Program-made: the position numbers and the translations under genes | Origin: Streptomyces sp. CMB-StM0423 | Lineage (GTDB): Bacteria; Actinomycetota; Actinomycetes; Streptomycetales; Streptomycetaceae | Reading direction: 5' to 3' | DNA length: 64,000 nt | Assembly: GCF_002847285.1 (NCBI RefSeq) | Contig: NZ_CP025407.1 | Location: 6,265,001-6,329,000, forward strand | In this document: piece after piece, positions 26,938 to 36,261 of the stretch | Layout: every line of letters begins with the position of its first letter | Position numbering within the stretch: the stretch's first letter is position 1 | The notes under the pieces: model-generated | What the model was told of the DNA's origin: nothing | What the model saw: the letters and a program-made list of their open reading frames with translations, nothing else | Database searches by the model: none

Positions 26938-28161
26938 TCAGGCCCGTAACGTGCGGCGGGCCACCAGCGCCGCGCTCAGGCGGCGGGCGTCCGCCGGGGT
27001 GGTGGGGGTCAGGCCCGTGAGGAGGGCGATGCGGCGGATGCGGTAGTCGACCGTGTTGGGGTGCACGTGCAGCGCGGCGGCCGTGCCGCGGCGGTCGAGG
27101 TCGCGGGCCAGGTACGTCTCCAGGGTGTGCAGCAACTCAGGGCGGCCGGCCAGCGGTTGCAGCAGTTCCGCGAGCCCGGTCAGCGCCTCGCTCGGGCGGC
27201 TGAGCTGGTAGTCGAGCAGCACGTCTGCCAGCCGGTACAGGCCCGGCGGCCGGTCCGTACGCCGTACCAGCTCCACGATGTCCGCCGTCTGCGCCACCGC
27301 CGCCGGCAGCCCGTCCGGCGCCGCCCCGGCGGCCGCCGCCGTCACCGGCGCCCCGACCGCCGTCTCCGTACGGTCGATCAGCCCGCACAGCGCCGCCCAC
27401 GGCGGCTCGTCCGCCACCGGCAGCAGCGCGGTGCCGCCGCCCGCGTCGAGCGCGGTGAGCGCCGGTTCGCCGGCGAAGCCGTTGAGCGCCGTCTGCAGCC
27501 GGCGGATCTTGCGCCGCGCCGCGATGCGGGACCGCGGCCCGGGGGAGTGCTCGTCGGGGTGCGCGGCGACGTACAGCGTCATCGCGACGTACCGCGGCGC
27601 CGGCCGCAGCCCCGTGCGGCGGGCGATGCCCTCCAGCGGCTCCCCGGCGAGCAGCGCGGCCAGCAGCGCGTGCCGCGGCGCGTGCTCCTGGACATCGAGC
27701 ACCTGCCTGGCCTCCAGATACGCGGCGCTGACCGCCGCCACCAACTGCCGCTGGAGCACGAAGAGATGCCGCAGCACCTCCTGCGCGTCCGCGAAGTCCG
27801 CGGGCCGGGCCGCCGCCGAGATCTCCTCCCAGCCCATCGCCGTGCCGATCTGGTACGCGCTGAGGATGGCGTCCAGCGGCACGCCCTCCTCGGCGCGCTG
27901 CGCGGCCGACTCCCGCTGCCGTACCAGCTCGTCGTCCCGCGCCGGGCCGCGGCGCTGCAGCACGTCGGCGAAGAGCCGCAGGCTGCGCTGCACGATGTCG
28001 GCGATGTCGCCCGCGACCTCCTCGGGCGGCAGGGTGGCGTACACGGGCAGTTCGGTCAGCAGCCGGTCGACGACGCGGTGGGTGAGTGCGGGCACCCGGG
28101 CCCGCAGCCGCGCGTCGACCGGGCTGCCGCCGATACACAGCGGTGTGTTGTCACGCGTCAC
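26938..28161 (-). CDS. PucR/CdaR-family transcriptional regulator
   Basis: 407 aa. The N-terminal regulatory half resembles RsbRD/GGDEF-like segments of the family (LDAILSAYQIGTAMGWEEI). The C-terminal PucR HTH reads LLHTLETYLARDLDRRGTAA followed by LHVHPNTVDYRIRRIALLTG. The GTG start at 28161 has GGGAG 6 bp upstream. It is divergent from the SGNH lipase gene, with 114 bp between the starts holding an inverted repeat. It is a good candidate regulator of that lipase and of itself. Confidence 0.9.
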   Translation of the reverse strand: MTRDNTPLCIGGSPVDARLRARVPALTHRVVDRLLTELPVYATLPPEEVAGDIADIVQRSLRLFADVLQRRGPARDDELVRQRESAAQRAEEGVPLDAILSAYQIGTAMGWEEISAAARPADFADAQEVLRHLFVLQRQLVAAVSAAYLEARQVLDVQEHAPRHALLAALLAGEPLEGIARRTGLRPAPRYVAMTLYVAAHPDEHSPGPRSRIAARRKIRRLQTALNGFAGEPALTALDAGGGTALLPVADEPPWAALCGLIDRTETAVGAPVTAAAAGAAPDGLPAAVAQTADIVELVRRTDRPPGLYRLADVLLDYQLSRPSEALTGLAELLQPLAGRPELLHTLETYLARDLDRRGTAAALHVHPNTVDYRIRRIALLTGLTPTTPADARRLSAALVARRTLRA

Positions 28162-28184
28162 AACGGCTCCCGGAGAAGTCTGCG

Positions 28185-28196
28185 TTACTGACCAGT
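28185..28196. promoter_or_regulatory. Inverted repeat between divergent pucR-like and lipase genes
   Basis: TTACTG-AC-CAGTTAA contains ACTG/CAGT arms. Its position between divergent starts suggests an operator; the protein that binds it is unknown. Confidence 0.3.
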
Positions 28197-28275
28197 TAAG
28201 CGCAGCCCGGCCCGTCTGCATCATGTGCACGACACAACTTTCCGCCCCACCCACCCACACTGCCGGGAGCCGCCG

Positions 28276-29175
28276 ATGAACGTGGTGCCGAAACTCCTCC
28301 AAGGCGCGCTGGGCGCCGCCGCGGCGACCGGCCTCGTCGTCGCCGGCACGGCCGCCCCCGCCGCCGCGGACTCCGCCGCCGGCGCAGAAGCCGCCGGCGA
28401 GGTCTACGTCGCCCTCGGCGACTCGATGGCCTCGGGCCCGCTCATCCCGCTGCCCACCGGACCGCTCGCCTGCGGGCGCTCCACCGAGAACTACGCGCAC
28501 GAACTTGCCGACCGGCTCGACGTCGCCGAACTGCGCGACGTCACGTGCAGCGGCGCCAAGACCGACCACATGACGCAGCCGCAGTCGCTCTCCCTGCTCG
28601 ACGTCGACATGGGCGAGGCGCCGCCGCAGTTCGACGCGCTGAGTGCGGACACCACCCTGGTCACGCTGACGATCGGCGGCAACGACGCCGGGCTCGTCGG
28701 CGTCGCGCAGGACTGCATGCAGCTCAACCCGCTCGGCGACCTGTGCAAGGACGGCTTCATGGAGGGCGGCGTCGACACCGTCGCCCAGCGCATCGAGGCC
28801 ATGGGCCCCAAGCTGAGCGCCGTACTCGACGGCATCCACGCCCGCGCCCCGCAGGCCCGTGTCCTGGTCACCGGCTACGGCGACTACATCAAGCCGGGCG
28901 GCTGCTGGCCGTACCAGCCGGTGCTCGCCCCCGACGCCGACTGGCTCCAGGGCAGCGTCAACCACATGAACCGCGTCATCGCCGACCGCGCGGCGGCCCA
29001 CGGTGCCGAGTACGTCGACGTCTTCACCCCGAGCCGCGGCCACGACTCCTGCCAGTCGCCGGACAAGAAGTGGGTCGAGGGCTACGTCCCCACCGCCCCG
29101 GCCGCACCGCTGCACCCCAACGCCCGGGGCGAGGAGGCGTACGCGGGCATCATCCACGCCCAGTTGACCGGCTGA
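28276..29175 (+). CDS. Secreted SGNH/GDSL lipase-esterase
   Basis: 299 aa. The signal peptide is GALGAAAATGLVVAGTAAPA. SGNH blocks are visible: I, VALGDSMASGP with the nucleophile Ser; II/III, DVTCSGAKTDHM and TIGGNDAG; V, APLHPNARGEEAY with catalytic His. Several Cys residues (ACG, VTC, DC, LC, GGCW, DSC) probably form disulfides, as in Streptomyces secreted lipases. The ATG has GGGAG 7 bp upstream. It hydrolyses ester lipids outside the cell; specificity is unknown. Confidence 0.92.
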   Translation: MNVVPKLLQGALGAAAATGLVVAGTAAPAAADSAAGAEAAGEVYVALGDSMASGPLIPLPTGPLACGRSTENYAHELADRLDVAELRDVTCSGAKTDHMTQPQSLSLLDVDMGEAPPQFDALSADTTLVTLTIGGNDAGLVGVAQDCMQLNPLGDLCKDGFMEGGVDTVAQRIEAMGPKLSAVLDGIHARAPQARVLVTGYGDYIKPGGCWPYQPVLAPDADWLQGSVNHMNRVIADRAAAHGAEYVDVFTPSRGHDSCQSPDKKWVEGYVPTAPAAPLHPNARGEEAYAGIIHAQLTG

Positions 29176-29249
29176 CCCCCGTCCCCGGCCGGCCCGACCG
29201 GCGGGGACGGGCCGGCCACCGACGTCCCCCACCCCCCGAGGGGACGCAC

Positions 29250-29293
29250 ACACGCCGGCCCGGCGCGGAATCTCCGCGCCGGGCCGGCCGTGT
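29250..29293. terminator. Strong bidirectional hairpin terminator
   Basis: A 15-bp perfect core stem around the triloop ATC (29270-29272), extended by further pairs with one bulge to about 44 nt. It sits between the convergent lipase and LysR genes. Confidence 0.8.
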
Positions 29294-29316
29294 CGGTCTG
29301 CGACCGGGTGAGGAGG

Positions 29317-30246
29317 TCAGCGCTCCGGGGCGGGGACGGGTTCCGCCGGCCCGGCGTCCTCGGCGCGGCACACGTCCCGTACGACGCGCAGGAAGGCGTG
29401 GAGCACGGGATCACGGTCCGTACGCCGCCAGATCACCGAGGTATCGACGGTCAGGCCCGGTCCGGCGAGGGGCCGGTAGACGACGCCGTCGCGGCGCAGG
29501 TTCTCCAGCGAGGCGGGCAGCAGGGACGCCCCGAGTCCGGCGGCCACCAGGCCGATGACGGTCTGCTTCGGCGAGGCTTCGCGCAGGGAGGGCGGGGTGT
29601 AACCGGCGGCCCGGCAGAGGGCGACGATGTCGTCGAAGAGCGGCGGGTTGATCGCCCGAGGGAACTGGAGGAGCGGCGTCCCCGCCAGCTCGGCGAGGTC
29701 GACCCGGGCCCGCGCGGCCAGCGGGTGCCCCGCGGGCAGCGCGACCGCCAGCTCCTCCGTGAACACGGTCTCCACCGCCAGCCGCGGATCGGACACCGGC
29801 GGGTGTACGAACCCCGCGTGCAGCCGGCCCTCCGCCACCTCGCGGATCTGGTCGGGGATGCGCAGCTCCGTCACGCTCAACTCGACACCGGGGCGGACCT
29901 GCGAGAACCGGCGCACCACGGGCGGGATCACGCTGTAGATGGCCGCGTCGATGAACGCCACGGCCAGTTGCCCCGTCTCACCGCGGGCGGCCCGCAGGGT
30001 CAGCTCGACCGCGCGGTCCGCCTGCCGGACGGTCGCCCGCGCCTCCGCCAGGAACACCCGCCCGGCGGCGGTCAGCGCGACGCTGCGGCGGCTGCGGTCC
30101 AGCAGCCGGGCGCCTACGGCCCCCTCCAGCAGACGGATCTGCCGGCTGAGCGGCGGCTGCGCCATGTGCAGCCGGGCGGCGGCGCGGCCGAAGTGCAACT
30201 CCTCGGCGACGGCGATGAAGTACCGCATCTGTCTGAGGTCGACCAC
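29317..30246 (-). CDS. LysR-family transcriptional regulator
   Basis: 309 aa. The N-terminal winged HTH is MRYFIAVAEELHFGRAAARL plus PPLSRQIRLLE. The LysR substrate-binding domain follows (GQLAVAFIDAAIYSVIPPVV; PLLQFPRAINP). The GTG at 30246 faces the LVIVD-repeat gene, 107 bp away, with an inverted repeat between them. It therefore probably controls that gene. The effector is unknown. Confidence 0.92.
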   Translation of the reverse strand: MVDLRQMRYFIAVAEELHFGRAAARLHMAQPPLSRQIRLLEGAVGARLLDRSRRSVALTAAGRVFLAEARATVRQADRAVELTLRAARGETGQLAVAFIDAAIYSVIPPVVRRFSQVRPGVELSVTELRIPDQIREVAEGRLHAGFVHPPVSDPRLAVETVFTEELAVALPAGHPLAARARVDLAELAGTPLLQFPRAINPPLFDDIVALCRAAGYTPPSLREASPKQTVIGLVAAGLGASLLPASLENLRRDGVVYRPLAGPGLTVDTSVIWRRTDRDPVLHAFLRVVRDVCRAEDAGPAEPVPAPER

Positions 30247-30271
30247 GTGTCATATCCGTTCTGTCTCAGAG

Positions 30272-30284
30272 CCCGTGAAACGGG
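30272..30284. promoter_or_regulatory. CCCGT-GAA-ACGGG inverted repeat in LysR/LVIVD intergenic space
   Basis: Perfect 5-bp arms with a 3-bp centre, 26 bp from the LysR start. It is a candidate LysR-type operator by position. Confidence 0.4.
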
Positions 30285-30353
30285 TATTGGACCCCGCCCG
30301 GTTCCGGCCCGGACGCTGGTGCACACCACGTCACCGAGGATGCGGAGGGGCCG

Positions 30354-31733
30354 ATGGCGGACAGGCAGGGGATATCGCGGCGGGGGGCGCTGCGGGCGTC
30401 ACTCGCGGGCGCGGCGGCGGGCGTCGCGGCGCCGGGGACGGCGGCGGCCGCCGGGGGTGCGGGGACCGCCGGCCGGGCACGCAACGTCGAGGCGGTCGGG
30501 TACAGCGACTTGGACCACCGGCCGGCGTTCAAGATGGCCGTACGGCAGAAGCGCGGCCGGTGGTACCTCTACACCGGGCACTTCTGGGACTCCGGCTGGA
30601 GCGTCGTGGACGTGACCGACCCGGCGCGGCCGGAGGTCGTCGCGTACGTACCGGGGCCGGAGAACACCTGGACCCTCCAGGTCGACCTGCACGGCGACAC
30701 CATGGTCACGGCACTGGAGCAGGTCTTCCCCAACTTCGGCGGCGACCCGGCGGCGCCCTTCGAGGAGGGCGTGCTGATCTGGGACATCGCCGATCCCGTA
30801 CGCCCGCGCCGGCTGGGCCACCACCGCACCGGCGGCACCGGCACGCACCGCAACCTCTACCCGGGTGGCCGCTACGTCCATCTGGCCGCCGGCGCACCGG
30901 GCTTCAGCGGCAACATCTACGTCATCCTCGACATCTCCGACCGCTCCCGCCCCCGGGAGGCCGGCCGCTGGTGGGTACCGGGCCAGCGGCACGACGAACG
31001 GACCCCGGCGGGCGCCGGGCCGGGCGGGGGTGAAGAACAGGCTGCCCCGGCCGGCTTCTGCTGCTCGGCCGGCCACGACGTATCCCTGCACGGACCGCCG
31101 TATCCGGTGGGGAACCTGGTGTACCTGCCGTACGGCGGCGCGGGCCTGGTGGTGCTCGACATCGCGGCCCCGGCGCGGCCCCGGCAGGTGGGGCGCCTGC
31201 CGTTCAGCCCGCCGTTCCACAGCCGCTTCGGCGTACACGGCGTCCTGCCGGTCCCCGGCCGGAAGATCGCCTTCGCCAACTCCGAGGATGTCTCGTACGG
31301 CACGGGCCCGGCGCACCATGCCTCGCTAGTCGACATCTCCGACCCGAGGGAGCCCTTCCTGCTCTCCCTGCTACCGGTGCCGACGCCCCCGCGGGGGGCC
31401 GACTACCCCGACTTCTCCACCCGCGGCGGCTGGAGCGGCCCGCACAACATCAACCACCACCAGCACCACCCCGACGTCCAATGCCACGACGGCCTGCTCT
31501 ACGTAGCCCACTTCAACGCGGGCCTCCGCATCTACGACGTCTCCAACCCCCGCCTCCCGCACGAGACCGGCCACTTCATGCCCCCGGAACCGACCCGCCG
31601 ATACGGCCCGATGCCGGAAGGCGAACTCGTCCTGCAGACGGAGGACGTGGTGGTGGACCGCCGCGGCTACGTCTACGTCACCGACAAGAACCAGGGCCTA
31701 TGGATCCTCCGCTACACAGGCCCCCGCCCCTGA
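30354..31733 (+). CDS. Tat-exported LVIVD-repeat beta-propeller protein
   Basis: 459 aa. The Tat signal is SRRGALRASLAGAAAGVAAP. LVIVD-type blades recur, for example WSVVDVTDPARPEVVAYV, VLIWDIADPVRPRRLGHH, YVILDISDRSRPREAG, LVVLDIAAPARPRQVG, ASLVDISDPREPFLLS and LRIYDVSNPRLPHETG. A His-rich loop (NINHHQHHPDVQCH) could bind metal. Function is unknown; the fold suggests a surface binding protein. The ATG follows GGAGGGG closely. Confidence 0.87.
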   Translation: MADRQGISRRGALRASLAGAAAGVAAPGTAAAAGGAGTAGRARNVEAVGYSDLDHRPAFKMAVRQKRGRWYLYTGHFWDSGWSVVDVTDPARPEVVAYVPGPENTWTLQVDLHGDTMVTALEQVFPNFGGDPAAPFEEGVLIWDIADPVRPRRLGHHRTGGTGTHRNLYPGGRYVHLAAGAPGFSGNIYVILDISDRSRPREAGRWWVPGQRHDERTPAGAGPGGGEEQAAPAGFCCSAGHDVSLHGPPYPVGNLVYLPYGGAGLVVLDIAAPARPRQVGRLPFSPPFHSRFGVHGVLPVPGRKIAFANSEDVSYGTGPAHHASLVDISDPREPFLLSLLPVPTPPRGADYPDFSTRGGWSGPHNINHHQHHPDVQCHDGLLYVAHFNAGLRIYDVSNPRLPHETGHFMPPEPTRRYGPMPEGELVLQTEDVVVDRRGYVYVTDKNQGLWILRYTGPRP

Positions 31734-31762
31734 GCACGTTCCGGCAGCGCCGGTAGAGGCCG

Positions 31763-31800
31763 GGCCCGGTGGCCGCGACCTCGATCGCGGACACCGGGCC
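31763..31800. terminator. Hairpin terminator
   Basis: GGCCCGGTG and CCGCGA pair with TCGCGG and CACCGGGCC around a 6-base loop, with one internal mismatch. It lies between the convergent LVIVD gene and the Gfo/Idh/MocA pseudogene. Confidence 0.75.
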
Positions 31801-31883
31801 TGACCGGGCGGGGTTCGGCCGTCGGCTGTCCGTACGTCACCGCCGGTGGTGCGAGGTGACGGGCAGGGCGTGGTGTGACGCGT

Positions 31884-32976
31884 TCACTGCCGGAGACCGG
31901 TGCGTGAGGCTGCTTCGACTCGGGCGATCAGGCGGCTGTTGCGGACGGCGTGGTCGAATCCCGGGGTGTGGTGGGTTCCGTTCGTGATGTCGCGCGCCAG
32001 GCTGGCATACACCTCGCCCACGTTGATGGCGGCGCCCCTCCAGATCTCGGCGGCGGTCGGGCCGGTGCCGGTGGCGACGGGGCTGTCGGGTGCGGTGAAG
32101 TCCACGCTCGACGAGAGTGCGAGGTCGCCGACCTGAACGCCCGCGGGGTGGTCGCCGGTCAGCTTCAGCCAGCCGTCCGACCCGCGTACTTCCAGGCTGA
32201 AGCGGGCGTCGGACGCGGGCACGCCCGCCAGGATCTGCACCCCGACCGGCGCTCCCGACGAGGTCTTGACGATGGCGTCGAGGTGGTCCGGGACTTCCCG
32301 GACGGAGATCGCGCCGGTGTCCACCAGCTTCACCTGCGGCCAGAGGAGTTCCGTGCCGCGCGTCGACTTCGGTGATGTCACCGAGAACGGTTTCGATGAC
32401 GTCCAGAACGTGGCCCGCCGCGATGGTCAGGAAGCTCGCTCCCGCCGCCGCCTTGTCGAAGTACCCGTACGCGCTCACCGACTCCGGGCCGTTGCCGAAC
32501 GTCGTCGCGGCGACTCGTGCCGAGAGCAGCCGCCCGAGCCGGCCCTGCGCGATGATCTCCGCCGCGCGGCGCACCGAGGGATTGAGCCGGCCCTGCAGAC
32601 CGATCGCCGTGTGGAGCGAGCCGGCCGCGTCAGCCATCTCTTCCGTCTGCGCAACGGTCGCGCCCAGCGGAGACTCCGCGTACACGGCCCTGTTCGCCGC
32701 GAGGGCCGCCAGGACGAGTTCGCGGTGCGCCGGGACCTTGACGGCCACGGTGACGAGGTCGACCGACGGATCGCGGATGAGCTCGAACGGATCGGCGAAC
32801 CACCGCTCGGCGCCGAACGCTTCGGCTGCGGCGCGGGCACTCTCCTCGTGCCGCGTCGCCACGCCCGCCAGGTGGAAGTCCGGCTGTGCCGCCAGCGCGG
32901 GGATGTGCGATGCCCCGGCCCAGCTCGCCTTGGTGTCTGCACCGATGATGCCGACGCGAATCACGCTGCTTGACAT
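31884..32976 (-). pseudogene. Gfo/Idh/MocA-family oxidoreductase with a +1 frameshift
   Basis: The ATG at 32976 opens a normal NAD(P)-binding N-terminus (VIRVGIIGADTKASWAGASH; later VTVAVKVPAHRELVLAAL). The frame is good to ITEVDAR at about 32357. The conserved C-terminal part (ELLWPQVKLVDTGAISV to RVEAASRTGLRQ) continues in another frame to 31884. Removing one G near 32356-32358 restores continuity, so one base is extra. A repaired product would be about 363 aa. The frameshift is either genuine decay or a sequencing error. The next gene, a short MarR regulator, is divergent with only an 18-bp gap. Confidence 0.85.
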
Positions 32977-32994
32977 GACGTAACGCTCCGCTTC

Positions 32995-33489
32995 TTGGCT
33001 GGCGAACTCCGCGATCATGATCAGCCTGCGGCCGCGCTGGACGCACGGATGCAGCGCGAGGCGGGGCTGACCTTCTTCGAGTACATGGTGCTCTCGGTCC
33101 TCTCCGAACAGCAGGCTCGCACGCTGCAGATGAGCGCCCTGGCCGCGCGCACGGCTGCGTCGCTGTCGCGGCTGTCGCATGTCGTCGGACGGCTGGAGAA
33201 GCGCGGACTGCTCACACGGACCCGGATCCCCGGTTCCGGGAGACGCACCAACGCGACGCTGACCGAGGCCGGCTACGAGGTGGTGGCGGCGGCGGCGCCG
33301 GGACACGTCGCCGCGGTCCGCGAATACCTGATCGATGAGCTTGAGCCTCAAGAGCTGGCGACACTGAGCCGCATCGGCGCCGCGGTCGACGCCGCCATCA
33401 GGCGTGAGCACCCCGACACGGGCTCCGCGGCGTCGCCTCCGCCCGAAACATCGACGACCCGCAGCGGACAGGGGCGTACCGCGGACTGA
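32995..33489 (+). CDS. MarR-family regulator, N-terminus short or uncertain
   Basis: The winged-helix core is clear: TFFEYMVLSVLSEQQ, LQMSALAARTAASLSRLSHV, VGRLEKRGLL and the wing GRRTNATLTEAGYEVV. The frame opens with a TTG at 32995 giving up to 164 aa, but the first 20 residues do not look like the usual MarR dimerisation helix. An ATG exists only at 33049, inside that helix. There is no ribosome site. The gene may be N-terminally truncated. It faces a frameshifted oxidoreductase that it probably once regulated. Confidence 0.65.
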   Translation: MAGELRDHDQPAAALDARMQREAGLTFFEYMVLSVLSEQQARTLQMSALAARTAASLSRLSHVVGRLEKRGLLTRTRIPGSGRRTNATLTEAGYEVVAAAAPGHVAAVREYLIDELEPQELATLSRIGAAVDAAIRREHPDTGSAASPPPETSTTRSGQGRTAD

Positions 33490-33590
33490 CGGAGGAACAG
33501 CGCCAGGCGGCGGTGGTGTCGTCAGGTACACCGTCGGCCGGGCGCGCAGGGCCATGGTGGGGCGTCCCGGCCGTTCCTAGCGTTGTCGGC

Positions 33591-34631
33591 ATGGAAGACA
33601 TGGTTGACAACGGACAACAGCGCGGCGCCAGTCCCGCAGGCGGTACGGACACGTCCGGCCGTCGGAGTACCTCGCGGCGGCTCGCCCTGCGGGGGCTCGC
33701 GGCCTCGGCGGGCGGCGCGGTGCTCGCCGCAGGCGTCGGTACGGGGACCGCGCGGGCGGCCGGTGCCCGGCGGCGGCACCCGGGCGTGCGCACGTACGTC
33801 CTCGTCCACGGCACGCACAGCGCCGGCGCGTTCTGGACGGAGATCGGGCGGGAACTGGCGCTGCGCGGGCACCGCGTCGTCGCCGTGGACCAGCCGCTGC
33901 ACGGCACCGAGCGGTTCGTGCCGAAGGCGTACCAGACGCAGGATCTGGCGGCTCTCGCGACGGAGCCCTCGCCGGTCGCCGCGCTGAGCCTGGACGACTT
34001 CGAGGTGCGCGTCACCGACGCCGTACGCCGGGCCGCGCGCCTCGGCGGGCCCGTGGTGCTGGTCGGGCACAGCATGGGCGGCCTGTCGGTGAGCCGCGTG
34101 GGGAACGCCGTACCCGAACTCCTCGACCACATCTGCTACATGGCCGCCTTCTGCCCGAGCCGCACCATGCCGTCCCTGGACGCCTGCGCCACCTCCCCCG
34201 AGGGGCAGGAGGCCGTCAGCCCGGTGGAACAGGTCATCGGCGACCCGGAGAGGCTGGGCGCACTGCGGCTGAACTGGCGCAGCGCGAACCCCCGTGACCT
34301 CGCGGTGTTCAGGGAGATGATCTGCGCGAACTACTCGGACGCCGCGTTCCTGCGGGTGCTGGAGGGCATGCAGACGGACGAGTCGCTGACGGCGTACGCC
34401 GGCCGGGCGGTGGGGCGTGCGCACACGTGGGGGCGGATTCCGCGCACATATCTGCGGTTCGGCAAGGACAGGACCGTGGCCACCGGGCTCCAGGACCGCA
34501 TGATCGCGGAGGCCGACGCACTCACCCCGCATAACCGCTTCACGGTCCACGACTTCCCGGACGCCGGCCACCTCGGCCCGGCCGATCCCGCCCCCGTGAC
34601 CGACGCCCTGCACGGGCTGCCGCTCCGCTGA
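33591..34631 (+). CDS. Tat-exported alpha/beta hydrolase
   Basis: 346 aa from the ATG at 33591. A twin-arginine signal (STSRRLALRGLAASAGGAVL) precedes an alpha/beta-hydrolase domain with LVHGTHSAGAFW (oxyanion loop), nucleophile elbow VLVGHSMGGLS, and a C-terminal His in DFPDAGHLGPADP. It resembles plant MeNA/salicylate esterase-like and EstC-like hydrolases. The substrate is unknown. There is no good ribosome site before the ATG, so a leaderless transcript or a different start is possible. A strong terminator follows. Confidence 0.85.
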   Translation: MEDMVDNGQQRGASPAGGTDTSGRRSTSRRLALRGLAASAGGAVLAAGVGTGTARAAGARRRHPGVRTYVLVHGTHSAGAFWTEIGRELALRGHRVVAVDQPLHGTERFVPKAYQTQDLAALATEPSPVAALSLDDFEVRVTDAVRRAARLGGPVVLVGHSMGGLSVSRVGNAVPELLDHICYMAAFCPSRTMPSLDACATSPEGQEAVSPVEQVIGDPERLGALRLNWRSANPRDLAVFREMICANYSDAAFLRVLEGMQTDESLTAYAGRAVGRAHTWGRIPRTYLRFGKDRTVATGLQDRMIAEADALTPHNRFTVHDFPDAGHLGPADPAPVTDALHGLPLR

Positions 34632-34670
34632 CGCGGCGGCGCGGAACGGGGCAGGCCGAGGGCGAAGACG

Positions 34671-34714
34671 ACGAGGGCCGCAACCCCCACCGTGGGTGGG
34701 GTCGCGGCCCTCGT
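34671..34714 (+). terminator. Hairpin terminator
   Basis: ACGAGGGCCGC pairs with GCGGCCCTCGT, and the inner C-rich and G-rich arms extend the stem. It starts 39 bp after the hydrolase stop. The remaining 34715-34890 shows no gene. Confidence 0.8.
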
Positions 34715-34890
34715 AGCGTCTCTGGCGTCATGTCAGAGATCGCAGCGCTCCACCGCCGTTCTTCCGGCCTCGCGGGATATGCGGCGCGAGGATTTCCGGC
34801 GATGAAGATCCACAGCGGATGTGGGTCCGCAGTTCAGCCCGTCGGCGACATGCACCTCTGGTGCTGTCGTCCAACCCGACACACCACTGA

Positions 34891-35679
34891 TCACGTCAAC
34901 CGCGCGATCAGCATGGTTACCCGGACGTCCTCACGGTAGGGGGCCGATGGCAGCGCCTGGCGGATCCGTTCGGCGAAGGCCGGCCGCTCCTGTGGGCCGG
35001 GAAGCCGGTCGGCGGGGATCGCGGAGCAGACCGAGCCGATGACCTCATCGAAGGCCAGCTCGACGCGGTAGTCCAGGACGTCTTCCCGTACGTCGGCGAA
35101 CCCGGCGTCCGCCAGCGCCTGCGCATACCGGCGCCGGTCGTCCGCGCCGGTCCCGCACGTGGCCTCCAGCCGGGTGCCGAAGTAGTCCTCCAGACACGAT
35201 CGCAGCACGCGCGACCAGTCGCTGTCCTGCAGCCACAAGGGCGCGCCGTTGGCCACCACCGCGATGCCCCCGCCCCGGCGGCACAGCGGAAACAACGCCT
35301 GGAACAGCTCCTCGTGCCGCATCCAGTGCAGTGCCTGTCCGATCACGGCCATCCCCAGAGGCCGCCGTCCCATCAGCCCGGCCAGTGCGGGGACATCGGA
35401 GTCGGCACCCAGCACCCACGTCACGTTCCGCAGCCCTTGTCTTGCCGCGGTCCGCCTGGCGAGCCGGAGCATGTCCGGCTCCGGATCCATGCCGATGACC
35501 GAACCGACGCGGGACGCGAGCGGAACGGCCAACTGGCCGGTGCCGCACCCGAGATCGAGAACGGCATCCTCGTCAGACATCGCGAAGGCCGCCTGCAGGA
35601 CGTCGAGAACTTCGGACGGATACCCACGGCGGTATTGCGCGTAGTACTCGGCGACGTCACCACTGAACCCCACGGACAT
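34891..35679 (-). CDS. Class I SAM-dependent methyltransferase
   Basis: 262 aa. The N-terminus is typical of the family (FSGDVAEYYAQYRRGYP), motif I is AVLDLGCGTGQLA, and IGMDPEPDMLRLAR follows. QALHWMRHEELF is the usual segment for this trans-aconitate/ubiquinone-like group. The acceptor is unknown. The ATG at 35679 has a GGTGGG-type site. It is the last gene before the arsenic region; 35680-35851 holds no visible gene or attachment site. Confidence 0.82.
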   Translation of the reverse strand: MSVGFSGDVAEYYAQYRRGYPSEVLDVLQAAFAMSDEDAVLDLGCGTGQLAVPLASRVGSVIGMDPEPDMLRLARRTAARQGLRNVTWVLGADSDVPALAGLMGRRPLGMAVIGQALHWMRHEELFQALFPLCRRGGGIAVVANGAPLWLQDSDWSRVLRSCLEDYFGTRLEATCGTGADDRRRYAQALADAGFADVREDVLDYRVELAFDEVIGSVCSAIPADRLPGPQERPAFAERIRQALPSAPYREDVRVTMLIARLT

Positions 35680-35851
35680 GCACCCACCCTGACAGAGCAG
35701 ACAGCCCCAGGGCACATCACTTAGCTACCGGCGAAGGAGAACCCGGACCCCCAGCCAGGCAAGAACTCGCCACCAGCCAAGACACCTTCCGGGACGGGCA
35801 CGGCGCCATGCTGAGCGGGCAGGTGGAGCGGCCCTCGGGGCTTCGCCTCGG

Positions 35852-36217
35852 TCAGGCCGCCTTCGCGGGGGCGGGGGTGAGGAGGCGGCCCATGGCTGCC
35901 AGGACCGCGGGCTCGACGCGGTAGTAGACCCACGTTCCGCGGCGTTCGGATGCCAGGAGGCCGGCTTCCTTGAGCTTCTTCAGGTGGTGGGACACGGTGG
36001 GCTGGGAGACGCCGACGTCGGCGATGTCGCACACGCAGGCTTCGCTGTCCGGGTGGGAGGCCACCTTGGAGAAAAGGCGGAGTCTGACCGGGTCGCCGAG
36101 GGCCTTGAACATCGCGGCGGTGAGTTCGGCTTCCTCGACGGTCAGCTCGCGCTCGGTCAGGGCAGGGCAGCACGGCTCGGCCGGAAGCGCGGCCACCATC
36201 TCCTGAAGCTTCGACAT
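35852..36217 (-). CDS. arsR: ArsR-family arsenic repressor (CgArsR type)
   Basis: 121 aa. The winged HTH is MFKALGDPVRLRLFSKVA, then VGVSQPTVSHHLKKLKEAGL and RRGTWVYYRV. Candidate As(III) ligands are Cys16-Cys17 (EPCCPAL) and Cys61/Cys63 (EACVCDI), close to the Corynebacterium glutamicum ArsR pattern (Cys15, Cys16, Cys55). It should repress without arsenite and release when As(III) binds. The start codon lies inside the palindrome ACAT-N6-ATGT and there is no ribosome site, so a leaderless, autoregulated transcript is likely. It is divergent from the SDR gene. Confidence 0.92.
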   Translation of the reverse strand: MSKLQEMVAALPAEPCCPALTERELTVEEAELTAAMFKALGDPVRLRLFSKVASHPDSEACVCDIADVGVSQPTVSHHLKKLKEAGLLASERRGTWVYYRVEPAVLAAMGRLLTPAPAKAA

Positions 36218-36227
36218 ACGTCTATGT
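36214..36227. promoter_or_regulatory. ArsR operator ACAT-N6-ATGT overlapping the arsR start codon
   Basis: ACATACGTCTATGT (36214-36227); the first CAT is the reverse complement of the arsR ATG. The same pattern recurs at 63001-63014 and 63130-63143 beside other arsenic genes. Confidence 0.6.
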
Positions 36228-36261
36228 TGTCACTAGTTTCCCCCGATGCCAAGGTCATATT

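Noticed and set aside
35680..35851. Attachment site or tRNA marking the left border of the arsenic region
   Set aside because: No tRNA-like sequence, integrase gene or direct repeat pair found; island status cannot be supported from this window.
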